This document shows, in pieces, positions 41,596 through 50,364 of a stretch of DNA of 56,400 nt (positions are counted from its first letter, which is position 1; each line of letters opens with the position of its first letter). Under the pieces are notes generated by a model. That model was not told the DNA's origin. It did not search any database and saw nothing but the letters and a program-made list of their open reading frames with translations. A program made the position numbers and the translations under genes. Source of the DNA: a virus; IMG/VR virus record IMGVR_UViG_3300037488_002133, positions 1 through 56,400 of that record. The stretch is one strand, 5' to 3'.

Positions 41596-41883
41596 TCATA
41601 GCCTCGTCGATTGCTGCGCGGCAACTTTCTGCCATTTCTCTACATCAGCGCGGAGGCGGGCGACCACCTCCCACGGTGCTTCAAGCTGATTGTCGGGTTG
41701 CTCGCAAGCTGGACGCGGTTCACATTTCAAGACCTCGGCAATTATCTTAATGTAGTCACTTTCTTGAGCGCGGATTCGGGCGAGTTCGATTTCGAGCGTG
41801 CGGGCGAAGTCGGCGGGGACCACTTCTTCCGAGTCTATCAGGCATCCGGCGATGTCATCCGTCCGTGGTGTTGGTGTGCTCAT
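41596..41883 (-). CDS. Small coiled-coil-like phage protein
   Basis: A 95-residue protein (MSTPTPRTDDIAGCLIDSEE, then VPADFARTLEIELARIRAQ and helical end VVARLRADVEKWQKVAAQQ). This layout with VPADFARTLExEL is widespread in phage genomes without a known function. ATGA overlap with the gene upstream. Confidence 0.65.
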   Translation of the reverse strand: MSTPTPRTDDIAGCLIDSEEVVPADFARTLEIELARIRAQESDYIKIIAEVLKCEPRPACEQPDNQLEAPWEVVARLRADVEKWQKVAAQQSTRL

Positions 41884-42113
41884 TTCGCGCCCTCCGTTGC
41901 GGCTTTCCGCATTTTTATGAGCATGGAATGCTCTTCATCAGTGATGAACACTTTCCTTATGCCCATGCTTATGAGCATCCTACTGGTACTGCTTGCGTGT
42001 AGGGAGCTGAACGATTTTGCGAGACCTCCCGAAAGGATGTGTTTTCGGAGTTCGGTTCTCATTTTATCCTCCGGAGTTTTTTTCTTACCGTAGGTGTATA
42101 TTCGCGTGCTCAT
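41880..42113 (-). CDS. Small basic protein, possible DNA-binding
   Basis: A 77-residue basic protein from the ATG at 42113 (MSTRIYTYGKKKTPEDK). RTELRKHILSGGLAKSFSSLH then SRMLISMGIRKVFIT could form a small helix-turn-helix. The longer frame upstream is out-of-context translation and was trimmed. Function unknown. Confidence 0.5.
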   Translation of the reverse strand: MSTRIYTYGKKKTPEDKMRTELRKHILSGGLAKSFSSLHASSTSRMLISMGIRKVFITDEEHSMLIKMRKAATEGAK

Positions 42114-42121
42114 TTGTTGGT

Positions 42122-42499
42122 CTATGTTTCGTAAGCGATAAAGTAATTTTCTACGCGTTGCGCGTAATCGTCTCGGTCGGAATTTTTTCTGCGGACCAAT
42201 GCTCCACTCCAACCGCGATTCCACATTAACGCCAAAAGGTAGGGGGTGGGTCGAATGTCCAAAACGTGTAGACGGCGAATAAACTTGGTCAGACGTTGTT
42301 CTGCCAGTTCACGGGAAAATTTTGGGTCAGTGGCTTTCTTAAAATCTTCCTTGGTCTCCTCTGACCAAGTGGCTTTTGACCATTGTAGCCCACCCCCCGT
42401 CGAGGTCCACGAAGAGTTTTCAACCGCTTCGATGGCTCGAACCAATCGGGGGACGTCAGGGTTTCCTGCAAAACTTAAAATAATCGCGAGGCCGATCAT
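42122..42499 (-). CDS. Lysozyme-like / transglycosylase-fold protein (endolysin candidate)
   Basis: A 125-residue protein from the ATG at 42499, set by an ATGA overlap with the recombinase stop. AIEAVENSSWTSTGGGLQWSKATW resembles the catalytic-Glu stretch (I..vE......G..Q....tW), and TPYLLALMWNRGWSGALVRR followed by DYAQRVENYF resembles the C-terminal P..LAl.WNaG....YA.RV.N.y pattern of small lysozyme-like proteins. Glu27 would be catalytic. It is the only murein-degrading candidate seen. Assignment from pattern only. Confidence 0.5.
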   Translation of the reverse strand: MIGLAIILSFAGNPDVPRLVRAIEAVENSSWTSTGGGLQWSKATWSEETKEDFKKATDPKFSRELAEQRLTKFIRRLHVLDIRPTPYLLALMWNRGWSGALVRRKNSDRDDYAQRVENYFIAYET

Positions 42500-43104
42500 A
42501 TGGGGCTGTTTGTCCTCGCGGTCTGAGCCAGTCGGAATGCCGTTGATACTGACACCCCGCCCAAACGATTGGCCAACTCCCGCACTTGAGTCGCGCCTTC
42601 CTTGAGCCACTGGGATACGATTTCGCCATGGTTCTCGGGCAGGCGCTTTGACGGCTTGCCGAGCTTTACGCCTCGGGCTTTTGCCGCTGCAAGGCCCGCC
42701 TTGGTGCGCTCAATGATGAGCGAACGCTCAAACTCGGCCACAGCAGCAAGGACGTGCATCTGGAGCCGTCCTGCGGGATTGGCTTTGGAGGTGTCGATGC
42801 CTTGACCGGGGCACACCAGCGCCACCCCGTGTTTGTCGAACTCCGCCACGAGCTGGGCGAAGTGAGAGAGCGACCTAGCCAACCGGTCCAGCTTCACAAC
42901 AAGGACCGCGTCGTACCGCTTCTGACGGACTTGTGCCAGCATCTTGTCCAATGCCAGACGAGTGGACTTGGAACCCGAGATCGTATCAACGAACGTGTCG
43001 GCCACAATCCAGCCACGTTGGGCGGCGTAGGCTTGAAGCTCCATCTTCTGAGGATCAGTTGTCTGATCGTCAGTAGAGACCCTGAGATACAATGCAATTT
43101 TCAT
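42496..43104 (-). CDS. Small serine recombinase (resolvase/invertase)
   Basis: A 202-residue protein from the ATG at 43104. IALYLRVSTDDQTT holds the catalytic Ser10; GSKSTRLALDKMLAQ, VVKLDRLARSLSHF and AVAEFERSLIIERTKAGL are the conserved resolvase motifs, with a C-terminal helix-turn-helix. It could invert a DNA segment or resolve dimers, or support integration. No clear crossover sites were found nearby. Confidence 0.9.
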   Translation of the reverse strand: MKIALYLRVSTDDQTTDPQKMELQAYAAQRGWIVADTFVDTISGSKSTRLALDKMLAQVRQKRYDAVLVVKLDRLARSLSHFAQLVAEFDKHGVALVCPGQGIDTSKANPAGRLQMHVLAAVAEFERSLIIERTKAGLAAAKARGVKLGKPSKRLPENHGEIVSQWLKEGATQVRELANRLGGVSVSTAFRLAQTARTNSPI

Positions 43105-43147
43105 GGACCACACTCTGGTTCGATGACCACTCATGTGTAAAGAAAAA

Positions 43148-43161
43148 TCTTATTAAGATTT
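43148..43161 (+). promoter_or_regulatory. Intergenic TCTTATTAAGATTT motif, site 2
   Basis: Overlaps the end of the RHH-like gene and precedes the recombinase gene. AATCTTA-TTAAGATT is nearly palindromic. Similar motifs at 19364, 43359 and 45365. Confidence 0.35.
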
Positions 43162-43341
43162 GAATTTAGGAGGAGAAAACTCTTCGGGCTTGATCGATTT
43201 ACCCTGAGTCTCCACGACTAATAGCCGTACGACATCGAACAGGCTTCGGAGTTTTCGCTCGCGAGCGACTCGCAAAAGTACTTCCCGCTCGCGAGGGTAG
43301 ACCGAGAAGGTCATGGGTGCGGCAAGATGCTTTCCGTTCAT
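43153..43341 (-). CDS. Small ribbon-helix-helix-like protein
   Basis: A 62-residue protein from the ATG at 43341; a GTG at 43356 would add five residues. PMTFSVYPREREVLLRVAR followed by LRSLFDVVRLLVVETQ fits a short beta strand plus two helices, as in ribbon-helix-helix regulators. It lies between TerL and the recombinase; TCTTATTAAGATT-type motifs bracket it, which could be its operators. Confidence 0.55.
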   Translation of the reverse strand: MNGKHLAAPMTFSVYPREREVLLRVARERKLRSLFDVVRLLVVETQGKSIKPEEFSPPKFKS

Positions 43342-43358
43342 TGATTTAGGGATCACAA

Positions 43359-43370
43359 TCTTAATAATTT
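43359..43370. promoter_or_regulatory. Intergenic TCTTAATAATTT motif, site 3
   Basis: On the minus strand TTGACAAATTATTAAGATTG stands just before the RHH-like gene start; the TTGACA could be a -35 box. Part of the same motif family as 43148 and 45365. Confidence 0.35.
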
Positions 43371-43371
43371 G

Positions 43372-45357
43372 TCAATCCTTCATCATGTCTCCGGTCGATG
43401 CGATACCGGAGTCCATGCCCGACATGCTGGCACCACCAAAAGCCATCTCGAACCCCTCCCAATCGGAGGAGTGGTCTCGCCGGACTTCGCCGACCACCTT
43501 GGTGTCTTTGGCTCTCGGTACGAGGGAAGGCACGCGCATTCGAGCGACGTGAAGCATGATGAGGAAAGAGTCGGCTCGGTCCGGAGAGGTCTCGCCCGTG
43601 CGGGCCTTGTAGGCGTCTTTTGGCTCGACCGATTGCCTCTTGCCGATCCCGACTTTCATTCCGCCGCGACGACCCGCGAGTTCGTCACTGGTCTTGATGT
43701 CTACGCCTCGGCCAATCCGGACGATGTCGTACTCAAATAATTTCGCGCCTGCCATCCAGAGTTCGGTGGCGGTGCGGTCGTAGAGTTCTTTTGGAGTCTC
43801 GGTGTCTTCGTCGGCGATCTTTACTTCCGATGGGCTGGAGGCGTACTCCACTCCCAGAATCGGAGCCAATCCCTCGGCATCTTCTGGCAATGGACCGACC
43901 TTGTTTTCCCATTGACGACGTATGACGTCATGCACTCCACGACCCGTACCCGTTTTATCAATACCAAAATTCTCCGGAAGCAGATGTAGGACTTTGCACC
44001 GGCTCATGTTCTCGTCCGCGACGTCCTGAGTATCGCCATGCGGCAGGATCGCCGTGGCGTCGGCTTGGATCTTGATTGCGGGCTCGGGCAAGTCGTGCCG
44101 GTCACCCTTGTAGTCGGTCCAGCCCACGGCTCGACCCACGCGACCGATGGTCATGGCGGGCAAGTCGCTCGTGAACGCTGGGTCGGACCCAGCAATGGTC
44201 TGAGTCGGACCGTCGAAGATCCACTCGCCCTCGGCTCGACGAAGGTGGGCCGAGTTGATAATCGATGTCTGCACACCCGTCTTTGGGAATCGACCGTAGA
44301 CGTACGTGTAGACGTTGGGGTGCTGGTCGTTGCCACCGGCCTGTGAGCGGATAATTTTTTGCACGCCCTCGTACGTTATCATGCGGGGGAAGATTGTCTT
44401 TTTCGCCAGTACGTTCTCTGTCCGCATGGCGTTAATCGAGATGACGTGCCAACCGGTTTCCGATTCCCACTCGTCTTGGTCGTCGGCCACTGCTTCCCAT
44501 CCACCCACTGGTTTGCAGTTCATTCCGTAGCGGGACCACTCGTCTTTCGGATTTGCCGCCGCCATGATCTTGATGTGCTCAACCGAGTCGTCGACCGACG
44601 ACAACAAGTTGGGGGTATCGTCGAAGATGTTGGCAGGAATTTCCTGCGCCTCGTCGAGAAGGATTCGCAGCCGAGAGTTGTCGCCGAACAACGGGTGAGT
44701 CGGACGGTTCTTGATCTTGGCACCCTTCAGTTTACCACGCGACTTGGGTCCGCCCGGTATAACCAACACGAAAATCCCCATGCCTCGCTTCTTGTCGAGT
44801 GAGATGGACTCGGAGTCTATGTTACCCGGCAACGGCAAGACCGACTCCGTGTGCAGTCGAACGATATCGGCGAAAAGGTTCTTCTCAACGTGGTCTTGGG
44901 AATTGGACGCAACTTCGATGCGCGTCCACTCGGGGTCGAGCAGCCAGTCGAGGACACACCACGCGGATGGGGTGAAGGTCTTCCCAACCGACCCGCAACC
45001 CATGACGTTGATGAGATTTTTTGTGAACAACGCGTTCCACATCTGTTGCGCGGCTTTGGGCTCGGGCGTAAAAGTCTTCGGACCCCACAACACAAATGCG
45101 GCTGCTACGTAGTCTCGGGCGTACAAGAGGGAGTAGACGTAGGCCCAAGCCATGGCCTGCATGTCTGACGGCTTCTGCATCGGCTTGCGAAGCGTCGGGT
45201 TGTTCTGGACGTACCGCATAAACTCCGCGTCTTGAAACATCCGTCCGACCGCATTCGCCAAGGCTGCGGCGTCACTATTCTCACGATACAGAAACAGGTT
45301 CTGGTGAATGTAGCGGAGGCTGGCTCGACGGACCTTGTCAGGAAGTATTACCGGCAT
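43372..45357 (-). CDS. terL: Terminase large subunit
   Basis: A 661-residue protein. NVMGCGSVGKTFTP (120-129) is Walker A and LRILLDEAQEI (Asp235-Glu236) Walker B. IAGSDPAFTSD (Asp392), FGIDKTGTG (Asp467) and ADSFLIML (near 600) give the RNase H-fold nuclease acid residues. Expected role: motor and headful or site-specific cutting in DNA packaging at the portal. It is transcribed away from the portal operon, with the divergent promoter region at 45358-45420. Confidence 0.9.
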   Translation of the reverse strand: MPVILPDKVRRASLRYIHQNLFLYRENSDAAALANAVGRMFQDAEFMRYVQNNPTLRKPMQKPSDMQAMAWAYVYSLLYARDYVAAAFVLWGPKTFTPEPKAAQQMWNALFTKNLINVMGCGSVGKTFTPSAWCVLDWLLDPEWTRIEVASNSQDHVEKNLFADIVRLHTESVLPLPGNIDSESISLDKKRGMGIFVLVIPGGPKSRGKLKGAKIKNRPTHPLFGDNSRLRILLDEAQEIPANIFDDTPNLLSSVDDSVEHIKIMAAANPKDEWSRYGMNCKPVGGWEAVADDQDEWESETGWHVISINAMRTENVLAKKTIFPRMITYEGVQKIIRSQAGGNDQHPNVYTYVYGRFPKTGVQTSIINSAHLRRAEGEWIFDGPTQTIAGSDPAFTSDLPAMTIGRVGRAVGWTDYKGDRHDLPEPAIKIQADATAILPHGDTQDVADENMSRCKVLHLLPENFGIDKTGTGRGVHDVIRRQWENKVGPLPEDAEGLAPILGVEYASSPSEVKIADEDTETPKELYDRTATELWMAGAKLFEYDIVRIGRGVDIKTSDELAGRRGGMKVGIGKRQSVEPKDAYKARTGETSPDRADSFLIMLHVARMRVPSLVPRAKDTKVVGEVRRDHSSDWEGFEMAFGGASMSGMDSGIASTGDMMKD

Positions 45358-45420
45358 GGGTAAATCTTGTTAAGTTACTTTTCGATTGCCCGCAAGCGTT
45401 TTGAAAAGTAGACTCCGTCA
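45358..45420. promoter_or_regulatory. Divergent promoter region with TCTTGTTAAGTTA motif, site 4
   Basis: The 63-base gap between terL (leftward) and the rightward structural operon. The motif at 45365-45377 is shared with 19364, 43148 and 43359. Both transcription units must start here or nearby. Confidence 0.45.
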
Positions 45421-46020
45421 ATGAAACTTGGTCGTGGTAGAGTTCCTCCGAGGGGTTGGCATTTCGTGGTCGCACCCAACGTGAAGTTGGAAGCGATAAA
45501 CGAGGAGACGTTGGTAAAACAGATTTTTGAATACCGACTGAGAAACAACATTCCAATCGGGGACATTGAGCGGGACATAGATAATTACTACTGCAAGCTC
45601 TGGCCCGAGGCTTGTCATAAGGAACCCAAAGATTTTGATAATAATTCCATCGGTTCGTCCCCGCCTTCGGAGCCACTCCTCAATCGTGTGACTCGATGGG
45701 CCGCAATGATGATCTACGGTCAGTCGAAGGGGGGCTACACCACGTTGTCGATAGATGAAGCCAACAAGCGGGCAGATATTTGCGTTGGGTGCCCATCCAA
45801 TCAACCGTGGCGAGTCGGATGCTCCGGTTGCAGCAGCTCGACGGCTACGGTGCTGGCTCAACTTCGCAAGCTACAGTCCACTCGCCAACAGGGCAATTTG
45901 ATGGCGTGTAGCGTGGGTGGATGGGACAACGCTACCGCAGCGTTCGTCCCCAAAGAGGCTCTAGGTCTGACCGAAGATCAGTTGCAATCGCTCCCAGATA
46001 GGTGTTGGAGGAAGCCATGA
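45421..46020 (+). CDS. Cys-rich zinc-binding-like protein
   Basis: A 199-residue protein. CVGCPSNQPWRVGCSGCSS (around 120-140) gives paired CxxC motifs and further Cys occur near the end (LMACSVGG, DRCWRKP), so a metal-binding fold is likely. The N-terminal part is helical (EETLVKQIFEYRLRNNIP). First gene of the rightward virion operon, coupled by ATGA to another Cys-rich gene. No known role. Confidence 0.6.
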   Translation: MKLGRGRVPPRGWHFVVAPNVKLEAINEETLVKQIFEYRLRNNIPIGDIERDIDNYYCKLWPEACHKEPKDFDNNSIGSSPPSEPLLNRVTRWAAMMIYGQSKGGYTTLSIDEANKRADICVGCPSNQPWRVGCSGCSSSTATVLAQLRKLQSTRQQGNLMACSVGGWDNATAAFVPKEALGLTEDQLQSLPDRCWRKP

Positions 46021-46301
46021 TTATCAGATGGTCTACCCCCGTTAACGCCCTAAAATCCGTTTATCGTAGCGTTCGGCACTTGGTGCAACGTCGACCGGTG
46101 TTTGCGCCTCAAGACGTGCAAGACGAGCGTTACGCTGCTTGCAGGAAGTGTCCGTGGCATCTCGACGGACAATGCACCGTCTGCACCTGCTTTATCAGCA
46201 TGAAGGTGGTTTTGTCGGCGGAAAGCTGCCCCGATCACCCCCCTCGATGGAAAAAGTTGACTTTCAGTAAACAGATATCCACAACAACGACAGTCGCGTA
46301 A
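46017..46301 (+). CDS. Small Cys-rich zinc-binding protein
   Basis: A 94-residue protein; the ATG at 46017 overlaps the previous stop as ATGA. CRKCPWHLDGQCTVCTCFI then ESCPDHPPRW carries CxxC, CxxCxC and C-x-D-H groups, typical of a short zinc-ribbon-like protein seen before portal genes in some phages. Possibly a packaging or capsid-assembly accessory. Confidence 0.6.
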   Translation: MIIRWSTPVNALKSVYRSVRHLVQRRPVFAPQDVQDERYAACRKCPWHLDGQCTVCTCFISMKVVLSAESCPDHPPRWKKLTFSKQISTTTTVA

Positions 46302-46306
46302 TTGCA

Positions 46307-48646
46307 ATGACAACTGACATTCAACCGAACAACCAAGATATCGTAGGTAACGGCAGTCCGTTGCCATCTATTGGTATCGCGACCATTGACGCTCCCGAAC
46401 GTACTGACAACGGGTATGGCAATCAGCTAAAGCTCGAGGCCCGCTCAGTAAAAACGGTCGATCAAGCGTGGAATATCTGCAAAGCAACCGAGCAGAACAA
46501 CCGGAGCCGAGCAGCTCGAACGGCTGACATCCAAGCCCTGCACGATGGTGAACCCCCACGGTCATCGGCAGGCATGGCCGAACGCGGAAAATCTTGGCAG
46601 TCTAACGCATCCACCAACTGGTTGTCCGGTATCGTGGGTCGAGTCAGCCAACGGTTCGTCAACTCGACGATTACGCAGATTTACGTCACATCCAGTTCCC
46701 TCCCGTCTAACCTGAATTTTGCGAAAGCCAAGACCGATCTACTCAGGTCCAAGTTTACCAAATTGATCCGGTCTTGGGATGGCAACACCGGCATGATCAA
46801 CAGCCTCGCGGTCGAGACAGCCCTTCAAGGGTACTCGTACGCGGTCTTCCTTGATCCCTACACCTACAAGCCGACGATGTTCAAGCAGGACCGAGCATTC
46901 TGTCCGGAACAGTCCGGACAGCATGCCCGCGACCTGCAATTCTTCGTGGCCAAGATGGACTACCGGCTCGACGAGTTTCTCGCGCTGTTCAAGGACGAGG
47001 AAGCCGCCAAGGAAATCGGGTACGACCTCGACAATTGCGTCTACGCGGCGAACAACGCAACGATGATGGACCCTCGCGAGGACGCGACCACCACTCAGTT
47101 TCGCAAGTTTGTTGAGATGATTAACGAGGGCGTTCTCGGTTTAACATTCACCAGCACCGGTGCCCGTATCGTCTCATGCTGGCTGCTCTTCAATCGCGAA
47201 TACGACGGCAGCGTGTCGTTCTGGCTTATCCACCGCGATTCGGGTAAAATGCTTCGATTCAGTTTCAAGCTCTTCCCCCAAATGGAAGACGTGCTTGCCA
47301 TATTCAGTTTTGAGCCCGGCAACGGATGCATTCACTCGTCCAAGGGTCTGGGCCGCAAGCTCGCATCGCTTACAATTATGAAGGAGCTGTTTCGCAACGG
47401 CATCATCGATAACAGCCGCATGAGCGGGTTGATGATCTTGCGAGCGGACGCGAAAGATAAATCCAAATTCGCTCCAGCAGTGATGGCTCCGTTTATCGTA
47501 ATCGATAAGTCGGTGGAGATCCCTCAACAGCAATTTATCGCCAATGGCGAGTCCTACCGAATAACCGACACTCAAATCGATGGTTGGGCAGAGCAGTCGG
47601 TCGGGGCATATTTAGCCAATCAGATATCGCCCGAAGGGCGCACAGAGAAGACCGCTACCGAGGCCAACATTGACGCTCGTCGAGACTCAGAAGCGGCAGA
47701 TATTATGATCCGTCGTTGGGTCGACCAGTTTGCGAACCTCACTCAGATTCAACAACTCCGTGCGTTTTCGGATGACTATATCTCAGAGTCTCGTCGCCTG
47801 TCGAAGAAGCTGATGGAAGATCCGGCACTGGACGCCCCCAAATTCTACGAAGGTCACGGTGACTCAGACCCCGAGGTTTTGAGGACGTTGGTTGAGGTCA
47901 TGCTAGACCCGTTGCAGATCTCCGATGACGAGATCAAGACGTGGCGCACGTCCCCAGCCAGTCCGCTGGCCCATACCGCTGACTCTGCGCTCGCTCAGGG
48001 CGTCTCGGTGGTGGTGCAGAAGTACGCAGGCAATCCGAATCTCGACATGTCCAAAGTCATTCAGCGTGACGTTGAGAATATCGTCGGAGCGGAACTGGCG
48101 TTGGAGTTCCTCGTACCAAATCCCGATCAGACGATTCAAGCCGAGGCGCAACGGATGCAGCTCATGGAGTCGAGCATTATGACCAGTTCCCAAATGGATC
48201 TTCCGGTCAGCCCTCGTGACAATCACTTGGTGCATGGTCAGACGGTGCAGCAACTGTTGACGGAGTACGCAGCTCCGGTGCTGAGTCAGCCCAATCCGCC
48301 CCCTGAAGTTCTCAAAGCTTCCGAATTGAACCTCAACCATTTGCTGGCCCATCTTAAAATGGGAGAGTCGATGGGCCTCAATAAGAACCCCCAGTTCAAT
48401 GAACTCGAAAAGTTTGCTGAAGGGTTTAAGAAGCAGTTGAGCCAAGTCGTGCAGATCAATGCCCAGATGCAAGCCTCGCAGTCGGCGGTGATGGATGCCG
48501 TCCGACGTGAGGGTCTGCCTCCCGACGAAGCATCGGCAGGAGAGGCCGCTCCCGATCAATCTCTGGAGACCGCGTTAGCGGTTCCATCCATCCCGACAGC
48601 ACCACCACAAGGCGAAGCGCCCGCACTCGCTAATGTACCTTCGTAA
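46307..48646 (+). CDS. Portal protein (podovirus type, large)
   Basis: A 779-residue protein, the size of large podovirus portals (P22 gp1 is about 725). Position between the terminase and the scaffold/capsid genes supports it. TATEANIDARRDSEAADIM-type helix (around 452-470; text shortened) resembles the stem helix of P22/T7-like portals, and the C-terminal third is helical and Gln/Pro-rich, as in barrel-forming portals. It would form the dodecameric DNA-entry channel. No Shine-Dalgarno sequence; 5 bases after the previous stop. Confidence 0.8.
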   Translation: MTTDIQPNNQDIVGNGSPLPSIGIATIDAPERTDNGYGNQLKLEARSVKTVDQAWNICKATEQNNRSRAARTADIQALHDGEPPRSSAGMAERGKSWQSNASTNWLSGIVGRVSQRFVNSTITQIYVTSSSLPSNLNFAKAKTDLLRSKFTKLIRSWDGNTGMINSLAVETALQGYSYAVFLDPYTYKPTMFKQDRAFCPEQSGQHARDLQFFVAKMDYRLDEFLALFKDEEAAKEIGYDLDNCVYAANNATMMDPREDATTTQFRKFVEMINEGVLGLTFTSTGARIVSCWLLFNREYDGSVSFWLIHRDSGKMLRFSFKLFPQMEDVLAIFSFEPGNGCIHSSKGLGRKLASLTIMKELFRNGIIDNSRMSGLMILRADAKDKSKFAPAVMAPFIVIDKSVEIPQQQFIANGESYRITDTQIDGWAEQSVGAYLANQISPEGRTEKTATEANIDARRDSEAADIMIRRWVDQFANLTQIQQLRAFSDDYISESRRLSKKLMEDPALDAPKFYEGHGDSDPEVLRTLVEVMLDPLQISDDEIKTWRTSPASPLAHTADSALAQGVSVVVQKYAGNPNLDMSKVIQRDVENIVGAELALEFLVPNPDQTIQAEAQRMQLMESSIMTSSQMDLPVSPRDNHLVHGQTVQQLLTEYAAPVLSQPNPPPEVLKASELNLNHLLAHLKMGESMGLNKNPQFNELEKFAEGFKKQLSQVVQINAQMQASQSAVMDAVRREGLPPDEASAGEAAPDQSLETALAVPSIPTAPPQGEAPALANVPS

Positions 48647-48893
48647 AGAAAATCAGGAAGCCCTAGCCAACCTCCTCAATTCATCGCTCTGGGCAGACAT
48701 CAAACGGTGTCTGCAACAGCGTCGACCCGAGTCTCCGGTATCCGGTGATCTGGTACACGTCGCAGCAGCGAAGGGGTTTGAGAGAAAAGGATATGAACAG
48801 GCGATCTCGGATATCGAGATCTTGCCGTTCGATCAGCCCTTAATTCGGGCCGACCCATTTGATCGCCCGTCCGTAAACGCAACTGAAGATTAA
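48633..48893 (+). CDS. Small structural-module protein
   Basis: An 86-residue protein overlapping the portal gene end by 14 bases. The N-terminus is helical (LRKENQEALANLLNSSLWADI). Short proteins of this kind lie between portal and scaffold genes in several podoviruses and their role is unknown. Confidence 0.6.
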   Translation: MYLRKENQEALANLLNSSLWADIKRCLQQRRPESPVSGDLVHVAAAKGFERKGYEQAISDIEILPFDQPLIRADPFDRPSVNATED

Positions 48894-48894
48894 C

Positions 48895-50361
48895 ATGCCC
48901 GACCCTACGTCACCCATCCCGTTTGATCTTGCCGGTCTTGAAGATATTGTTCGCAATGCCAGCCCTGAACTTGCCAAGCAAGTAGATGCTGACACTGATT
49001 CAGCTCCCGAACCCATTCAGCAACCCGGAGAAGTAATCCCAGATTCGGCACCCATTACTGAACCAGTGGTAGAAGCGGCTCCAGAGCCAGAGCCAGAGCC
49101 AGAGCCAGAACCGGAAGCCGACAAGTCTGGTGCCGAAGAAACGTCAATTAGCGATGAACTGGAGGAATTGAATCGCCAGTCTGCCGCCGTCAAGACCAAG
49201 CCCGCCGCAGTTCCAGAAACCAAGCCCGAAGAAGTTGCTAAACCTGCTCCGACTTCTCCGCGTGATTCCGACTTGGGTCTGGATACTCGCCAAGCGTCGG
49301 CGATGCACCCCAAGACGAAAAAGATCATCGAAGAGCGTAATCAAAAGATCATCGCCGAGCGCAACAAGGCCGAGTCTTTGGCGAAGGAGAAAGAGGCTTT
49401 GGCGACCCAGCTTAATGAGGCGAGGGAGGCGTTAAAGAAGGGGGTGATACCCAAAGAGGTGGAAGAAGAGTTGGCCAAACTCCGCGAGACCGTTCGGGAG
49501 GTGGACATTCAGCGCGACCCGACGATCCAAACCAAATACGACGCCCCAATTGCCAAAAACCAAGGACAGATCCTCAAGGTGCTGCAAAGTTTTGGCGTGG
49601 GCAAGACCGTCGAGGGAAAAGACGATCCCGAAGCGGTCGCCAAACTCACCAAAGACGGTCTGAACTTCAAAACAGTAACCCCCTACATCAAGAAATTGTC
49701 GGATGAGGGGTTTGAAGAGGAGGCCGAGCAGCTCCGCGAACTTTTGCGGGACAATATCCGCATTAAAACAGCCAAGGAATCGGAAATTTCAGAGTGGAAA
49801 ACGAATTTTGCATCTAAAAAAGAGCAATCCGCCGTTGAACAGCGTCAATATCAAGAGCGAAACATCTCGGACGTACGCGAACATTCCCAACGTATCCTAA
49901 ATTCGGATATTGCTACGTTGTCGAAAGACTTCCCCATGTTGCAACGTCCGGCTGATCCGCTTCCGACCGACTCGTCGGCAGTGATTAAATCCAAGCAAGA
50001 CTCGCTCGCTGCTTACGACGCGATGGCCAAGCAAGTGGGCGAGGCTATTGCTCAACTGGACTCCTCTAAAGTGACCCCCGACAAGGTTGCAGAGGTCAGT
50101 GGACGAGTCAGCGCCAATGCGGTGCAGAGCATTATTCTCAAGCAACACGTTTTGCCCAAGCTGATGAAGGATTTGGCAGAGTTGCGTGCTCGCAACACTG
50201 AGCTGGAGTCCAAATTTGGGAGAATCAAGACTGCTGGCACCCTTTCCCGTGCCCATTCGGCAGCAGCGTCAGCTCCAGCAGGCGCTAAAGCTCCCCTACC
50301 TGAGAGTAATGAGGACGCAGCCAAGCAAATTGCCCGAGAGATGGGGCTGTCGGTCGAGTAA
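48895..50361 (+). CDS. Scaffolding protein-like
   Basis: A 488-residue protein placed between portal and capsid genes. It has an acidic low-complexity N-terminal third with a PEPEPEPEPEPEAD run (near residues 63-77), a strong coiled-coil middle (IEERNQKIIAERNKAESLAK onward) and an Ala-rich basic C-terminus. Scaffolds share helical charged composition and are lost on capsid maturation. No Shine-Dalgarno sequence; it starts 2 bases after the previous gene. Confidence 0.7.
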   Translation: MPDPTSPIPFDLAGLEDIVRNASPELAKQVDADTDSAPEPIQQPGEVIPDSAPITEPVVEAAPEPEPEPEPEPEADKSGAEETSISDELEELNRQSAAVKTKPAAVPETKPEEVAKPAPTSPRDSDLGLDTRQASAMHPKTKKIIEERNQKIIAERNKAESLAKEKEALATQLNEAREALKKGVIPKEVEEELAKLRETVREVDIQRDPTIQTKYDAPIAKNQGQILKVLQSFGVGKTVEGKDDPEAVAKLTKDGLNFKTVTPYIKKLSDEGFEEEAEQLRELLRDNIRIKTAKESEISEWKTNFASKKEQSAVEQRQYQERNISDVREHSQRILNSDIATLSKDFPMLQRPADPLPTDSSAVIKSKQDSLAAYDAMAKQVGEAIAQLDSSKVTPDKVAEVSGRVSANAVQSIILKQHVLPKLMKDLAELRARNTELESKFGRIKTAGTLSRAHSAAASAPAGAKAPLPESNEDAAKQIAREMGLSVE

Positions 50362-50364
50362 ACC

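Noticed and set aside
45418-45861. 147-codon minus-strand frame over the first Cys-rich gene
   Set aside because: Opposes a plus-strand gene that has metal-binding Cys groups and ATGA coupling to its neighbour.
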